NCBI GenBank assembly: GCA_035578905.1
Contig: JAQJVL010000703.1
Span: forward strand, 62,001 to 126,000
Length of the DNA: 64,000 bases
Source: Stictocephala bisonia
Lineage: Eukaryota; Arthropoda; Insecta; Hemiptera; Membracidae
Direction of reading: 5' to 3'
This document shows, in pieces, positions 10,981-20,683 of this stretch. Made by a program: the position numbers and the translations under genes. Below the pieces are notes generated by a model. The model saw only the letters and a list, made by a program, of their open reading frames with translations. It was not told the origin of the DNA and made no database searches. Position 1 is the stretch's first letter. Each line of letters opens with the position of its first letter.

Positions 10981-12069
10981 GTTAAAACAATATTGAATGT
11001 AAAGACATCAGATCATGGGGGGGAGGGGGAAGAAAAACGTTTTACGGCCCAATCAAATCTAATGTTATACCAATTCAATACCTTCCAACAAGGGAAGATC
11101 TATTAGAAATTACTTTAGATGAACTAAAGCCTGACATAATAGCTCTCTGTGAACACAGCTTGAATGAATATGAACTATCCAGACTTAATATTAAGGGATT
11201 TAAACTATCGTCCTATTTTTGCCGAAAAAAAGCAATTCAAGGGGGAGTAATGATATTAGTAAGGAACCAAATTAGCTGCAAAAAGGTAGTGATACCTTTT
11301 GTAGAGGCTTTATCAGCTGAACAAATATTTGAATGCTGTGTCTCAGAGATCCTTATCAATAACTTATCACTTTTGCTTGTTTGCCTGTATCGTTCTCCAA
11401 AACGTTGCCGAACTAAACTCTTTTTTGAAAAATTAGACCAACTTTTGGAAATCTTAAATAAGAAATATAAAAAAATTATCATAGCGGGGGATATAAATAT
11501 AAATGTGCTAGACGATGATCAGATTGTAAAATCTTTTAAACATATCTTAAGGGAATATGGTATGTATTATGCTGTTGACTTTCCAACCAGGGTAACTGAT
11601 ACATCAAAATCCTCAATCGATAACTTCTTAACAAATTTAAATAAAAATAATATAAAAGTAGAAGGAGTAATAACAGCAATATCTGACCATGATGGACAGA
11701 TAATGCATATTCCCATGCACCAGGGGAAAATATTTAATGATAAAACTGCCATAAAAGAAGTGAGGAAATTTGATAAGAGTAATTTTGAAACTTTTTTTAA
11801 ATGCCTGTCTAGGGAGTCATGGTCTGATGTCTATTATGCTCCAGTAGAGAACAAATATGATGTTTTTAATAAAATTGTTATGTATTACTATAATGTAAGT
11901 TTTCCAAAAGTAAAAATAACATTGAAGTCTAGGCAAAAGAATTGTATTAAAGATGAAATTAAGAAAGGTAAAAATGAACAGGTTTTTCTGCAACGTTTGA
12001 CAAGATCAGGCAACTTAAAATGTGCAGAAATTGTTAAAAATAAAAAAAATTTTGAAAATTTGAATAATG
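10980..12069 (+). mobile_element. 5' half of a LINE split by a later LINE
   Basis: This is the endonuclease-coding half of a + strand LINE. Its coding continues at 16482, after an inserted minus-strand LINE. The break falls inside an Asn/Lys-rich linker: the left part ends around N-F-E-N-L-N-N and the right part resumes N-K-I-N-K-T-K-K-E-F-F. A short AATAA-type repeat lies at both junctions and may be the target-site duplication. Confidence 0.8.
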
Positions 12070-12074
12070 AATAA
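11040..12074 (+). pseudogene. LINE apurinic-type endonuclease domain (interrupted ORF2)
   Basis: The ORF is open from its first Met at 11160 to 12074, and similarity begins upstream near 11040. Landmarks of the EEP/AP endonuclease are L-K-P-D-I-I-A-L-C-E-H (upstream of the Met), G-G-V-M-I-L-V, V-C-L-Y-R-S-P, I-I-A-G-D-I-N-I-N (catalytic D/N pair, near 11490), P-T-R-V-T-D-T-S-K-S-S-I-D-N and I-S-D-H-D-G (catalytic D-H, near 11680). This domain nicks the genomic target for reverse transcription. The terminal residues and stop at 12072-12074 come from the inserted LINE's tail. Confidence 0.85.
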
Positions 12075-12558
12075 TGAATTTATTTCCAACTAAAATAAAC
12101 AATATTACAAAATATACATGGTTTGGAAATTAACTGGTCACTATGTCCAGTAGTTATGACCAGTTTATAAAAGGAAATACCCTAAAAAAAACAAAGTTGA
12201 GTTCAGTTCTTAAGCATTAAAAAGCAATAGACACCTGCTGCCTGCAGCATTTAAATGAACAAGGACTACATTCCATATCTTTTAGCTTACATGCATGACA
12301 ATCTACATACAGTTTAATGTTCCAAAACATGAAATTTAAGTTAAATGTAACACTCATGATATTATAATAAAATATTATTTCCTATGTTATCTGTCTAATA
12401 TATGCAACAGTAAAGATAAGAAAGCATAAACTTAGGAACAGCACAGTAATAATATCCTGATATATATAATATATAAATATATTTATATAACTATACTGAT
12501 ACACATATACACACATACATTTAAAAAAAATAGTTGAAGAGTGAATAGATTGGGTAAC

Positions 12559-13905
12559 CTAGCTTAAAACATGACGCAGAGAATTAGTGTCACTTATCTC
12601 AGTTAACCAGCATTTAATATTTTTACAAAACATATTGATAGAGTTACTTTCCTTTATGTCAGTTGGTAGTTTATTAAAAAGAAATGGTCCTAAAAACAAA
12701 AATGAATGTTTAAAAAATTCTTTATTGACCTTAGGTGTTCTGAAAATTGAACTGTTTGTACTTCTGGTGCTATAAACTAAGTTTTCAGTACCCCTATTGC
12801 CACTCCTCAAGTAAAACAACCTCAAAACTTTAAACACAAACAGATTCTGTAAAGGCATTATTTTTAGTTCACAATACAACGGGAATGAACTTTCTCTAAT
12901 ATTTTTTTTCAATATAATACTTAAATAATGATTCTGAGTTATTCTCAGTTTGTTGATTAATGATCTAAAGGTTCCACCCCAACATACCACTCCGTGCCGC
13001 AAACGTGAATCAATCAAAGCGTAATAAAGAGATCTTAATAAAGTTGTTTCACAGATATTTCTCAAAAAGTAGAATTTTCGGATAGACTGTCTTAGCTTAG
13101 CATGTAAGTTGTTAATGTGCGTGTCCCATGTCATTTTTTCATTAAAAGTAACACCTAGATATTTGAAGTCTCTTACTCTTTCTATACATTCGCAATCACA
13201 AATGAATTGTAAACAATTGATTCTATGATAAATAATTGGTTGTAAAAAATCAAAACCTCTGAAAACAAAATTAATATACTTCGTTTTGTTAACATTTACA
13301 ACCATTTTGTTGTTATTACACCAAACGTTTAAAATACTAAGGTCGTCCATTACATTGGCTCTCATGGTTTGTATATTTTTATTTGAATAGTGGAAGACAA
13401 TGTCGTCAGCAAACGCTTGTATCCGGCCTTTAAAATTTAACTTTAATAGATCGTTAATGAAGATTAGGAATAACGTGGCAGATGTGACAGATCCTTGCGG
13501 CAAGCCAACAGTGATGGGTAAAGGCGCACTGAGGCTGCTCCCGACCCGCACACGCTGCTCTCTGCCAGTGAGGAAGCTACGAAACCAATCGAGCGCAAAC
13601 TGCGCAATACCTCTAATCCCAGCTGCTTCCAGCTTACAAAGTAAGATGTCATGATTGACTAAATCGAAAGCCTTCTTAAAATCTACAAAGAGGCCTGTGG
13701 TTTTAGAACTGTTGTTTAAACTAATATAAATTTGGTTTGTAAAGTTTATTAAAGCATTTTCCGTGCTTTTACCCTTTTGAAAGCCAAACTGGTGCTCAGA
13801 AAGATGATTGATTCTGCTCAAATAAGTCACTAATCTAGTTAACACAATTGTTTCAAGGATTTTTGAAAATATTGAAAGGATACTGATTGGGCGTATGTTA
13901 TCCAC
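12559..13905 (-). CDS. LINE reverse transcriptase domain, 448 aa open
   Basis: This is the RT and C-terminal part of ORF2. The first Met lies inside the N-I-R-P-I-S-I-L motif, so the true ORF begins upstream and is broken before it. Visible motifs are S-E-H-Q-F-G-F-Q-K-G, V-D-F-K-K-A-F-D, G-L-P-Q-G-S (about residue 133), the catalytic F-A-D-D (about residue 165; near 13400), F-K-Y-L-G-V and the C-terminal L-R-H-G-V-V-C-W-G-G block. It would polymerise cDNA at the endonuclease nick. Upstream, 13906-14765 holds decayed RT N-terminal/linker coding with several stops. Confidence 0.85.
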   Translation of the reverse strand: MDNIRPISILSIFSKILETIVLTRLVTYLSRINHLSEHQFGFQKGKSTENALINFTNQIYISLNNSSKTTGLFVDFKKAFDLVNHDILLCKLEAAGIRGIAQFALDWFRSFLTGREQRVRVGSSLSAPLPITVGLPQGSVTSATLFLIFINDLLKLNFKGRIQAFADDIVFHYSNKNIQTMRANVMDDLSILNVWCNNNKMVVNVNKTKYINFVFRGFDFLQPIIYHRINCLQFICDCECIERVRDFKYLGVTFNEKMTWDTHINNLHAKLRQSIRKFYFLRNICETTLLRSLYYALIDSRLRHGVVCWGGTFRSLINKLRITQNHYLSIILKKNIRESSFPLYCELKIMPLQNLFVFKVLRLFYLRSGNRGTENLVYSTRSTNSSIFRTPKVNKEFFKHSFLFLGPFLFNKLPTDIKESNSINMFCKNIKCWLTEISDTNSLRHVLS

Positions 13906-14765
13906 CTTAATTGTGTTTTTTTCTTAAAAATTAGACTAATAATACTTAATTTTAACATTTCTGGAAAAACTCCATTTGTAAAACTTAAATTAAAAATATG
14001 ACACAAAATTGGTGCAACAAAGTATGCTATTTGTTTTACTAATACTACATTAAAATTATCATAGCCTGTCGATTTTTTATTTTTTAAATTATTTATTATA
14101 TTTACAATTTCAAGTTCTGTTGTAGGAGTTAAAAAGAATTAATGACAGGAATGGTGAAGGGTTAGCCTGTCCTCTGGTTGCACCAAGCTGACTAGATAAC
14201 GATTAACGTTATCAGCAATACTTAATGGGTCTGTAACTATTGTACCTTCCTCAAGCTCAACCCTATCAAAACTTTGATTGAATTGTTCACCTGTTAAACT
14301 GTTTATGACCTTCCACTGACTAGCAGGGTCTCCACTTAAATCACTAATCTTTTTAGAATAATATTCTTTCTTAACTAAGTCAATTTCGATTTTTAAGTTG
14401 TTGTAAAATTTGTTATAATATCTAATTAAATTTAAATCATATGGTCTACGTTTAGTTAGTAAATAAATTTGTTTCCTCTTTTTTATTTTATGTAAAAGGC
14501 TGTTTTATATCCATGGACTAACTAATTTGGCTTTAGCGAGTTTTCTATTGAACTTAACATATTTCGTACAGTTATTTATAACATTACTTAATATATTATG
14601 AAATATTGTATAACATGTATTTACACTTTCACACATAAAAACTTCATTCCAATCAGTTCATTCCAATCGTATGCTAGTGACCACCTTATCAAAATCAGTT
14701 AGTTTCTTTGTCAATAAGTTATTTAAAGGCAAGTAAATTGGACTAGAATGATTCTCTTGAAATTT
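13906..14765 (-). pseudogene. Decayed EN-RT linker of the same LINE
   Basis: No long frame survives here, but short pieces on the minus strand read as the charged linker between endonuclease and RT. The stretch lies exactly between the endonuclease C-terminus (14766-15020) and the RT (12559-13905) and has their codon bias. I assign it by position and low-level similarity only. Confidence 0.5.
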
Positions 14766-15020
14766 CTATCCTAATAGACAGTGATCTGTAAGGTTTAAAT
14801 CAAAGATTGTGGTCTTAAACTTATTGACGTATCTATGTTTGACAAAAATATGCTCAATACAAGATTTCGAGTTTGAAGTTATTCTGGTTGGTTTATTGAC
14901 TAATGAAACAAATCCATTATTGTTCATTAAGCTAAGGTAATTATTTGTATTTGCATTTTTGTCCAACAAATTGACGTTTACGTGCCCGACCAAGATCGCA
15001 TTGGTTGTAAACCAGTGCAT
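14766..15020 (-). pseudogene. LINE endonuclease C-terminal fragment
   Basis: This 84-aa piece matches the second half of an AP-type endonuclease: a V-G-H-V-N-V-N-L-L segment (position of the usual G-D-F-N-V-D, with catalytic Asp replaced by His), then N-K-P-T-R-I-T, S-K-S-C-I-E-H-I-F, and L-T-D-H-C-L-L at the end (catalytic D-H). The upstream part of the domain (15021-15290) is out of frame. Confidence 0.75.
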
Positions 15021-15291
15021 GTAATTATCTAACTCATTAATGAATTATCTTTCAGAAAACTCTTGTAATCTATATAGACAACACAATTTGAAGTACCGCT
15101 TATCAATCTTCACGTCTAAAAGTAAGGTATCAGCTGTTCTCATACTTTGTACGTGCGTTTGTGAAACAAAAGCTTCTTTAATTGCATATCAAATGACACC
15201 TCCTGATCTATATGTATCATTACAATATGCATACATATTGTAGTTAGGTATGTTATATAACTGTAATTCGTTTGATCCTATCCATACTTCG

Positions 15292-16053
15292 CTAAAAAAT
15301 AATAAAAGTAACTGATTGATCAATTTGCGCCAATTCAAGTAAGAAGTTATTGAAATTTTTCCTAATACTTCTTATATTGCAATAAATTAGACTTAATACA
15401 TTGGTATTGTTACCTTGATTCTCAAAAACCTCAATTTCAGCCTCAGTGTCAATCCTTCGACATTTCTCTCTATTGGTCTTCCTAACAAAAAACTTGCCTT
15501 CTCGACACCACACGTAATCGAAGCCAATTTCTCTACACTTCTTTTTGAGTTTAGAAAGAAAGAGTTTGTTGGTCGGAGAGAGATGCTCATTCACATAGAA
15601 CTTGGTTTTAGGAAAGTTTACCTTATCTGAAGTTGCAGCTCCTCTATTGTCCTTGAACTTCTTAATCCAATTGTCCCTGACAATCCTGGTGTTAAACTGC
15701 ACCATCAATGAAGGTTCGCGGTAGTTGCGATAGCTTGGGACACGGTGTGCCGCGTTGATCTGCGACTCTTCAACTTCCACACCAAGCACCGCTCCCACAT
15801 CCTTGACCAGGGTGACGACGTCCTCCTCGGGAGTCACCGGAATGCCACTTATTTCTATATTACTCCGACAGGTGTACTGTTCAAGTGACCGGACTCTGAC
15901 CTGAAGATCTGTAACAGTCGCGTAGAGAGACACATTTTTCGAACGCATTTCCTCATTCTCTTTTTTTAATGACTTAATATCTTTTTTTAATTCTTCTATG
16001 AGAGAAGTCAATGCGTCTACCTTATCAGAGAGAAACTGAATAGACTTAGTCAC
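15292..16053 (-). CDS. LINE ORF1-like protein: coiled coil, FP-like domain, fused to endonuclease start
   Basis: This 253-aa frame starts with about 65 residues of heptad-like Leu/Glu/Lys coiled coil. A region with S-N-I-E-I-S-G-I-P, A-A-H-R-V-P and V-Q-F-N-T-R follows, resembling the domain shared by insect LINE ORF1 proteins and the baculovirus FP protein, which is also related in layout to the L1 ORF1 RNA-binding fold. After about residue 215 it runs without a stop into L-S-L-I-Y-C-N-I-R-S-I-R-K-N, the N-terminal signature of the AP endonuclease. The RNA-binding module and endonuclease are therefore in one frame here, unless a small indel removed the ORF1 stop. The PHD finger lies upstream, one frameshift away. 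Confidence 0.72.
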   Translation of the reverse strand: MTKSIQFLSDKVDALTSLIEELKKDIKSLKKENEEMRSKNVSLYATVTDLQVRVRSLEQYTCRSNIEISGIPVTPEEDVVTLVKDVGAVLGVEVEESQINAAHRVPSYRNYREPSLMVQFNTRIVRDNWIKKFKDNRGAATSDKVNFPKTKFYVNEHLSPTNKLFLSKLKKKCREIGFDYVWCREGKFFVRKTNREKCRRIDTEAEIEVFENQGNNTNVLSLIYCNIRSIRKNFNNFLLELAQIDQSVTFIIF

Positions 16054-16084
16054 CTCAGTAAATTCACTTCGGAAGTTCCTCAGT

Positions 16085-16324
16085 TCATTGAAGACCTCCG
16101 TTTTTAGGGGTTTCCAACGCTTTCGAGATGAATTCTTTCATTAGGCCTGAAGCACCAGTTCGGCAGTCTTTACACCTCCACTTCCCAGACCGAAGTTTCC
16201 TTTCTTCCAGATCTTCTTTAACACAGCCACTATGGAAAGACTTTTTACACTCGCCACAACATAGCACATCCGTAGCTTTATTAGTGATAATATCACTGCT
16301 ACAAACGCTGCAGGTAGCCGGCAT
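16085..16324 (-). CDS. PHD-type zinc finger at N-terminus of LINE ORF1
   Basis: This 79-aa frame starts at an ATG after the 5' leader. It has a full Cys4-His-Cys3 pattern: C-S-V-C, C-C-G-E-C, S-F-H-S-G-C and W-R-C-K-D-C. PHD fingers at the start of ORF1 are known from CR1-like elements and may bind protein tails or aid dimerisation. A single-base slip near 16094-16110 (an A/T-rich run) separates it from the coiled-coil frame at 15292-16053, so the original protein was probably PHD, coiled coil, FP-like. Confidence 0.8.
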   Translation of the reverse strand: MPATCSVCSSDIITNKATDVLCCGECKKSFHSGCVKEDLEERKLRSGKWRCKDCRTGASGLMKEFISKALETPKNGGLQ

Positions 16325-16481
16325 TTTTTTATGTTTTAAATAAAATAATCACTTTTAAATAGAAAACTGATCTTGTCAAAACGAGTACGCACTACACGTG
16401 TACGAGTAGCACGTGACCTTGAAGCGAGCAAAGCAGAGCAGCGTAGGTCTTATCAGTACGACTGACTGAACTGAACTGGAT

Positions 16482-18345
16482 AAATAAAATTAATAAAACT
16501 AAAAAAGAATTTTTTGATAGTAAAATAAAAAACTCTAGTAACATAATGAAGAGTACATGGAATATAATTAATTCTGAAACAAATGGAAGTGATAAAATAA
16601 GGGGCATTTCTTTGGTTAGTAATGGAAGGTTGATTGGGGATCCTATGAGGGTTTGCAGCATTTTTAACAATTGTTTTACAACCACAGTTGAAAAACTAAT
16701 CATACCAAATATTTTACAACAAAAATCAAAGCAAAATGTTGTTTACAAACCTTCTGTTAGTAATATTGTTAATAAAAAGTTTCACTTTGAGCAGGTGGAT
16801 GCAAAGAAAATTGATAGAGTAATATCCTCTTTTCAAGATACATTTTCTACGGAGATCGATGAAGTTCCTGTCACTGTCTTTAAAAGGGCTAAAAATACAT
16901 CTCATTAATTCTTCTATGGTGTCTGGTCTATTTCCTAATCAACTAAAAGTAGCAAAAGTAGTCCCAATCTATAAAAAGGGAGACGTAACAGTATCAGATA
17001 GTTACAGACCAGTGTCTCTCTTCAATTCAATCTCTAAAATCTAGGAAAAAGTTGTTTATGAGCAGCTATTTAACTACTTGGATAAAAATGATTTTTTGGA
17101 TAAACAGCAGCATGGTTTCGACAGGGAAAGTCAACAGTTACTGCAGTGATTGACTTTGTTCAAAACATAATTAATGAAATCGATAGGGGCAGAAGCCCAG
17201 TAGGAATTTTTATGGATCCTCACACATGCATTTGACAGTGTTGTACACGATAAACTGTTAGATATATTACATGGATTTGGAATACAAAATAAAGAATATA
17301 GGTGGTTTCATTCATATTTGAGTAATCGTCAGCAATATGTTCAACTTTCACATAAATATGGGAAATTTGTTAAACAATATTCCTCTAAACTTCAACCCAT
17401 TCGTTATGGTGTACCTCAAGGCTCTATTCTTGGCCCGTTACTTTTCATTTGCTACATTACTGGCTTACCAGATATAACCACCAATAATCATAGTAAGTTT
17501 TGTTTATATGCTGATGACACTAATCTAATAGTTTCAGACTCAAGTATAAAAAGCATAGAAAAATATTCAAATAACACTTGAAATGTTCTGAACACTTTTT
17601 TAATGGTAGAATTTTGTTGCTAAACCCAGTTAAAACTAATTTAATGCTGTTCAAAACCAAACAATCAAATCTAAATGTTGAACCAAATATTTATATAAAG
17701 GATCATAAGCTTAGTTTTACCAGTCACTCAAAATTTCTTGGTTTAATAATTGATCAGAACTTGGGTTGGGACTTGCATGTGGAAGCGGTTCTAAGGCGAA
17801 TGAGAGATGGTCTGTATGCAATGAGAAAAATGTCCAATATAAGTAGTTTGGAAACTTTGAAAAGCATGTACTTCTCCTTAATACAGTCACATTTTTACTA
17901 TGGAATTTGTATATATGGGACCACTAAAAAAGCTAATATGGACAAAATTCTAAAGCTTCAAAAAAAAGCTATTAGAGTAATGCTAAATTTAAAGCGTAAA
18001 AATCCGGTGAGGTTTAAGTTTACGGAACTTAACATATTAACTGTTTATAACATTTATATTTTAGAAACAATTTCTATTACATTGCGATTAGGAATTCAAA
18101 CTATGGTTAATCATGATTATGGCACAAGAAATCGTCTATCAGTTGAAAAAGATAATTTAGAATTTTTCAACAAAAAAAATTTTATACATGGGCTCAAAAC
18201 AAAAATTTTATTCCGACTAAAATAAAAAACATAAGTGATGAAAAGAAATTCAAGAAAGCTTTAAAAGAATATCTTGTGAGTCATCCTGTATATTCAATGG
18301 AAGAATTTTTTAAACAATACATCTGTATGTTAAATCAGCTGTAGT
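16482..18345 (+). pseudogene. Broken LINE reverse transcriptase (second half of ORF2)
   Basis: Motifs in order are M-K-S-T-W-N-I-I-N (16546), S-D-S-Y-R-P-V-S-L (about 16996-17022), a degraded H-A-F-D-S-V block (about 17225), Y-G-V-P-Q-G-S (about 17404), the catalytic Y-A-D-D (about 17509), S-K-F-L-G-L (about 17730) and the C-terminal Y-S-M-E-E-F-F tail. Breaks: a frameshift between 16546-16908 and 16859-17044, a stop at 17042-17044, an indel near 17120-17220, a shift at 17578 and another near 18200. Confidence 0.82.
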
Positions 18346-18540
18346 TTGAATTTTTATTAAATACTTTTAATAAAAATGTATTTATGTACAGTAAATAATT
18401 GGACAAATGTAATCTTAGTTGTAGTTTAGTTTTATTATAGATTAGTGATGGTCTGTATTAAATACCATTGTGACACTATTCTGTCTGTATATTCCTGCAG
18501 CTTATGAATAAAGATATTTGAATTGAATCAAATTGAATAA
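16482..18540 (+). mobile_element. 3' half of the split LINE
   Basis: This continues the element begun at about 10980. Coding resumes at 16482 in the EN-RT linker, runs through RT to 18345, then a 3' UTR ends with AATAAA near 18507 and short TTGAA-type repeats (18515-18540). Together the two halves give a LINE of about 3.2 kb of ORF2, split by 4.4 kb. Confidence 0.8.
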
Positions 18541-18800
18541 ACAAGAAGAACATATTTTTCTTGCATAGTTTAGGGCATTGTGGACTTTTTTTACCAAAAG
18601 AGTAGAGTCTGAGGTTTTGAATCCCCAACTGAGCTTATGGTTGGTGCTATGTTCTTTGAATAAAGTTCGCACATGCAGACTAAAGCACACATATACATTA
18701 AGCCTTACTCTAGAACTAAACCTTAGGATCTTAATTTAAATTTTATGGAGAGGTGGGTCATTATAGGCCAGTTATTTTTCATGGACGAATGTTGTACTTG
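18541..18800. other. Unassigned intronic sequence
   Basis: AT-rich, with no coding, repeat or structural signal that I can support. Confidence 0.5.
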
Positions 18801-18804
18801 TTAA

Positions 18805-19741
18805 CCCTTTCAGTGCTACCGAACGATATATCGTTCCTCGTCTTTTCCCCGAAAAGTGCTATAGAACGATATATCATTCCACGTCTTTTTCCCGAAAAAC
18901 GCTAAGGAACGATATATCGTCGTTCGGAACTTTTTTTATTAGAGCGCTGTTAGTTGTAATATTGTAACGTGAGTTGCATCAAATGAAAGATAAATAAATT
19001 TTCTTTCAGAATATAATATAATGTTTTACATTTTATATAGTATGGCTGTCTTATTTATAGCTCCAAAATACCAAACGCATTGGCCGCTGTAGCGCCAGCT
19101 GACTAGTGCGCACGGAACCGTTCGGCAGCTGTTAGTACTGTTTTAGTTTATTACTGTTTGTGAATCGCCTTATTTAGTTGTTTGAGGTTATGCAAATGCT
19201 TTTCCAGTGCTATTTTTGATAATTTAAATTAGTTATGAGTAATGTACATGCAAATTCACCCGTAAGTGAAAACACATTAGCAAATTTCGCGAGAGAAGCC
19301 GGGCTAAAACCGCTAAGGTAATAATTTTCAATTTTTCTTATAACTATTGTAAAAATAAACCATTTTATATGAAATTTTCAGGACTAATTCAATATAAAAT
19401 ATTCTTTTAGAGAAAAATGTATTTATTAGAAAAATTTTGTTATTTGTATATTATTTACATGTTTAAAATAGGAATTTTTTATTTTTTTATTATTTACGCT
19501 CATATAAATAATTAAGTTTTTTACAAAAATTTCTTAAACTATATTGTTTTAACAGGGAATATTGTTCTACACAAAACAAAACCAATTCCAAGTCATTATC
19601 TCATATAATAAGTAAAATATTACCTTTTTGGTAAAACCCTGCAAAAACGTCATTTTTACCCTAGCACTTTTGGGGTGAATCTTGTAAAAACTCCTAGCAC
19701 TTTTGGAACGAAATCCAAAAAAAGTTTTAGCACCAAAAGGG
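18805..19741. mobile_element. piggyBac-like element (937 bp) with repeated palindromes
   Basis: TTAA flanks both ends (18801-18804 and 19742-19745). The left end is CCCTTTCAGTGCTA; the right, reverse-complemented, is CCCTTTTGGTGCTA. Inside the left end the palindrome AACGATATATCGTT or a near copy occurs three times (about 18823, 18862 and 18908). The right end has two TAGCACTTTTGG copies (about 19663 and 19695). These look like subterminal binding repeats. A short exon-like ORF (19235-19317) may be what is left of a transposase 5' exon. Confidence 0.72.
19235..19317 (+). other. Exon-like short ORF inside piggyBac-like element
   Basis: It starts at ATG 19235 and stays open for 27 codons and two bases to a splice-donor-like CTAAG|GTAATA at 19318. 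Its GC content is clearly above its surroundings. No domain is recognised. It may be the first coding exon of an ancestral autonomous element kept in a deletion derivative. Confidence 0.3.
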
Positions 19742-19996
19742 TTAAATCTAGGTTTTGAAATTTAGATGAAATTGTGTATATTGATCTGGTCTCTTTCTAT
19801 AATCAGATCAAAATTTGCATTTGGAAATGAGGGGAACTTTTGTATTTTATTTTTCTGTGTGTTTGGTTTAGTGAATTAAACCATCAAAACCATATTTTGA
19901 CTGACCAACCGTTCACGGCCAGTGCATTGTGTTAGTACAATCCCTCATTGAATTTTTTCAGGTATAAATGCCAATAAAAACAGTTAACCGTAATTA

Positions 19997-20531
19997 CGCT
20001 AGAGTCCCGCTAATCAGGACCGGGTCCTGTTCAGATAGTAAAAAAGTCGGATGAAACAAAAATTATCTGTTAAAGTTAACAATAGGCCTATGCGTGATTT
20101 GCCTTTATAGTGCCCCTTGTTCATTTCATTAACTAATGAGATAAATATAAATTAAATAAAAATGACACCTAATTAATTAAAAATAAATCAAATTTGTCGA
20201 AGGGTCCAAACGAAATAAGTTTACATGAAAGTAAATTAAGCAGCAGTTTGAAGAGTAATAGTGGAGCTTTAACCTAGCATTGACCCACTGACTCGCTCAT
20301 CAATCTTAAAGGTATAATTTTTGTTTCATTTTATTACTGTAATTCTAAAAATGCAGTCAAATTCTATGTCAATACTAATCTTAATAAAAACACACAATAA
20401 ATTATTTTCCTTTACGTTTAATGTCATATTATTAATTCTTTTACTGTATGATTCATAATTTTTTGCCAAACTCCTTTTCGGATTATCCGAATTTTCTGAT
20501 TAAAGAGGTTCGGATTGGTGGAACTCTAGTG
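19997..20531. mobile_element. Pogo/mariner-like MITE (535 bp)
   Basis: TA flanks are at 19995-19996 and 20532-20533. The left end reads CGCTAGAGTCCCGCTAATC and the right, reverse-complemented, CACTAGAGTTCCACCAATCC. There is no coding capacity. This TIR differs from those at 9236-10051 and 22766-23518, so it is a third pogo-like family. Confidence 0.7.
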
Positions 20532-20683
20532 TACTTAAAAGCACCAATATAACTTTTTAACTCGAGTGGGTCAGATTTCAGTACTGCAGTAAATCTTCTA
20601 ATAATGTTTCTTAATGAACAGCTGTAAAAGAATTAAAATGACTGTAAATCTTAAAGAATAGAATGATTTAGTAATACAGTAAT

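Larger units (their letters stand above)
12070..16481 (-). mobile_element. Near full-length CR1-like LINE with PHD-finger ORF1
   Basis: This minus-strand element is about 4.4 kb long and has both ends. The 5' end is near 16478, with a leader containing repeated TTCAG/TCAGTC initiator-like motifs and no poly(A). The 3' end is at about 12070, with an AAATAAA signal and repeated ATTCATT units. Coding order is PHD finger, coiled coil plus FP-like domain, endonuclease and RT. It landed inside another LINE. Frameshifts and stops scatter through ORF1 and the endonuclease, while the RT part is open for 448 codons. Confidence 0.85.
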
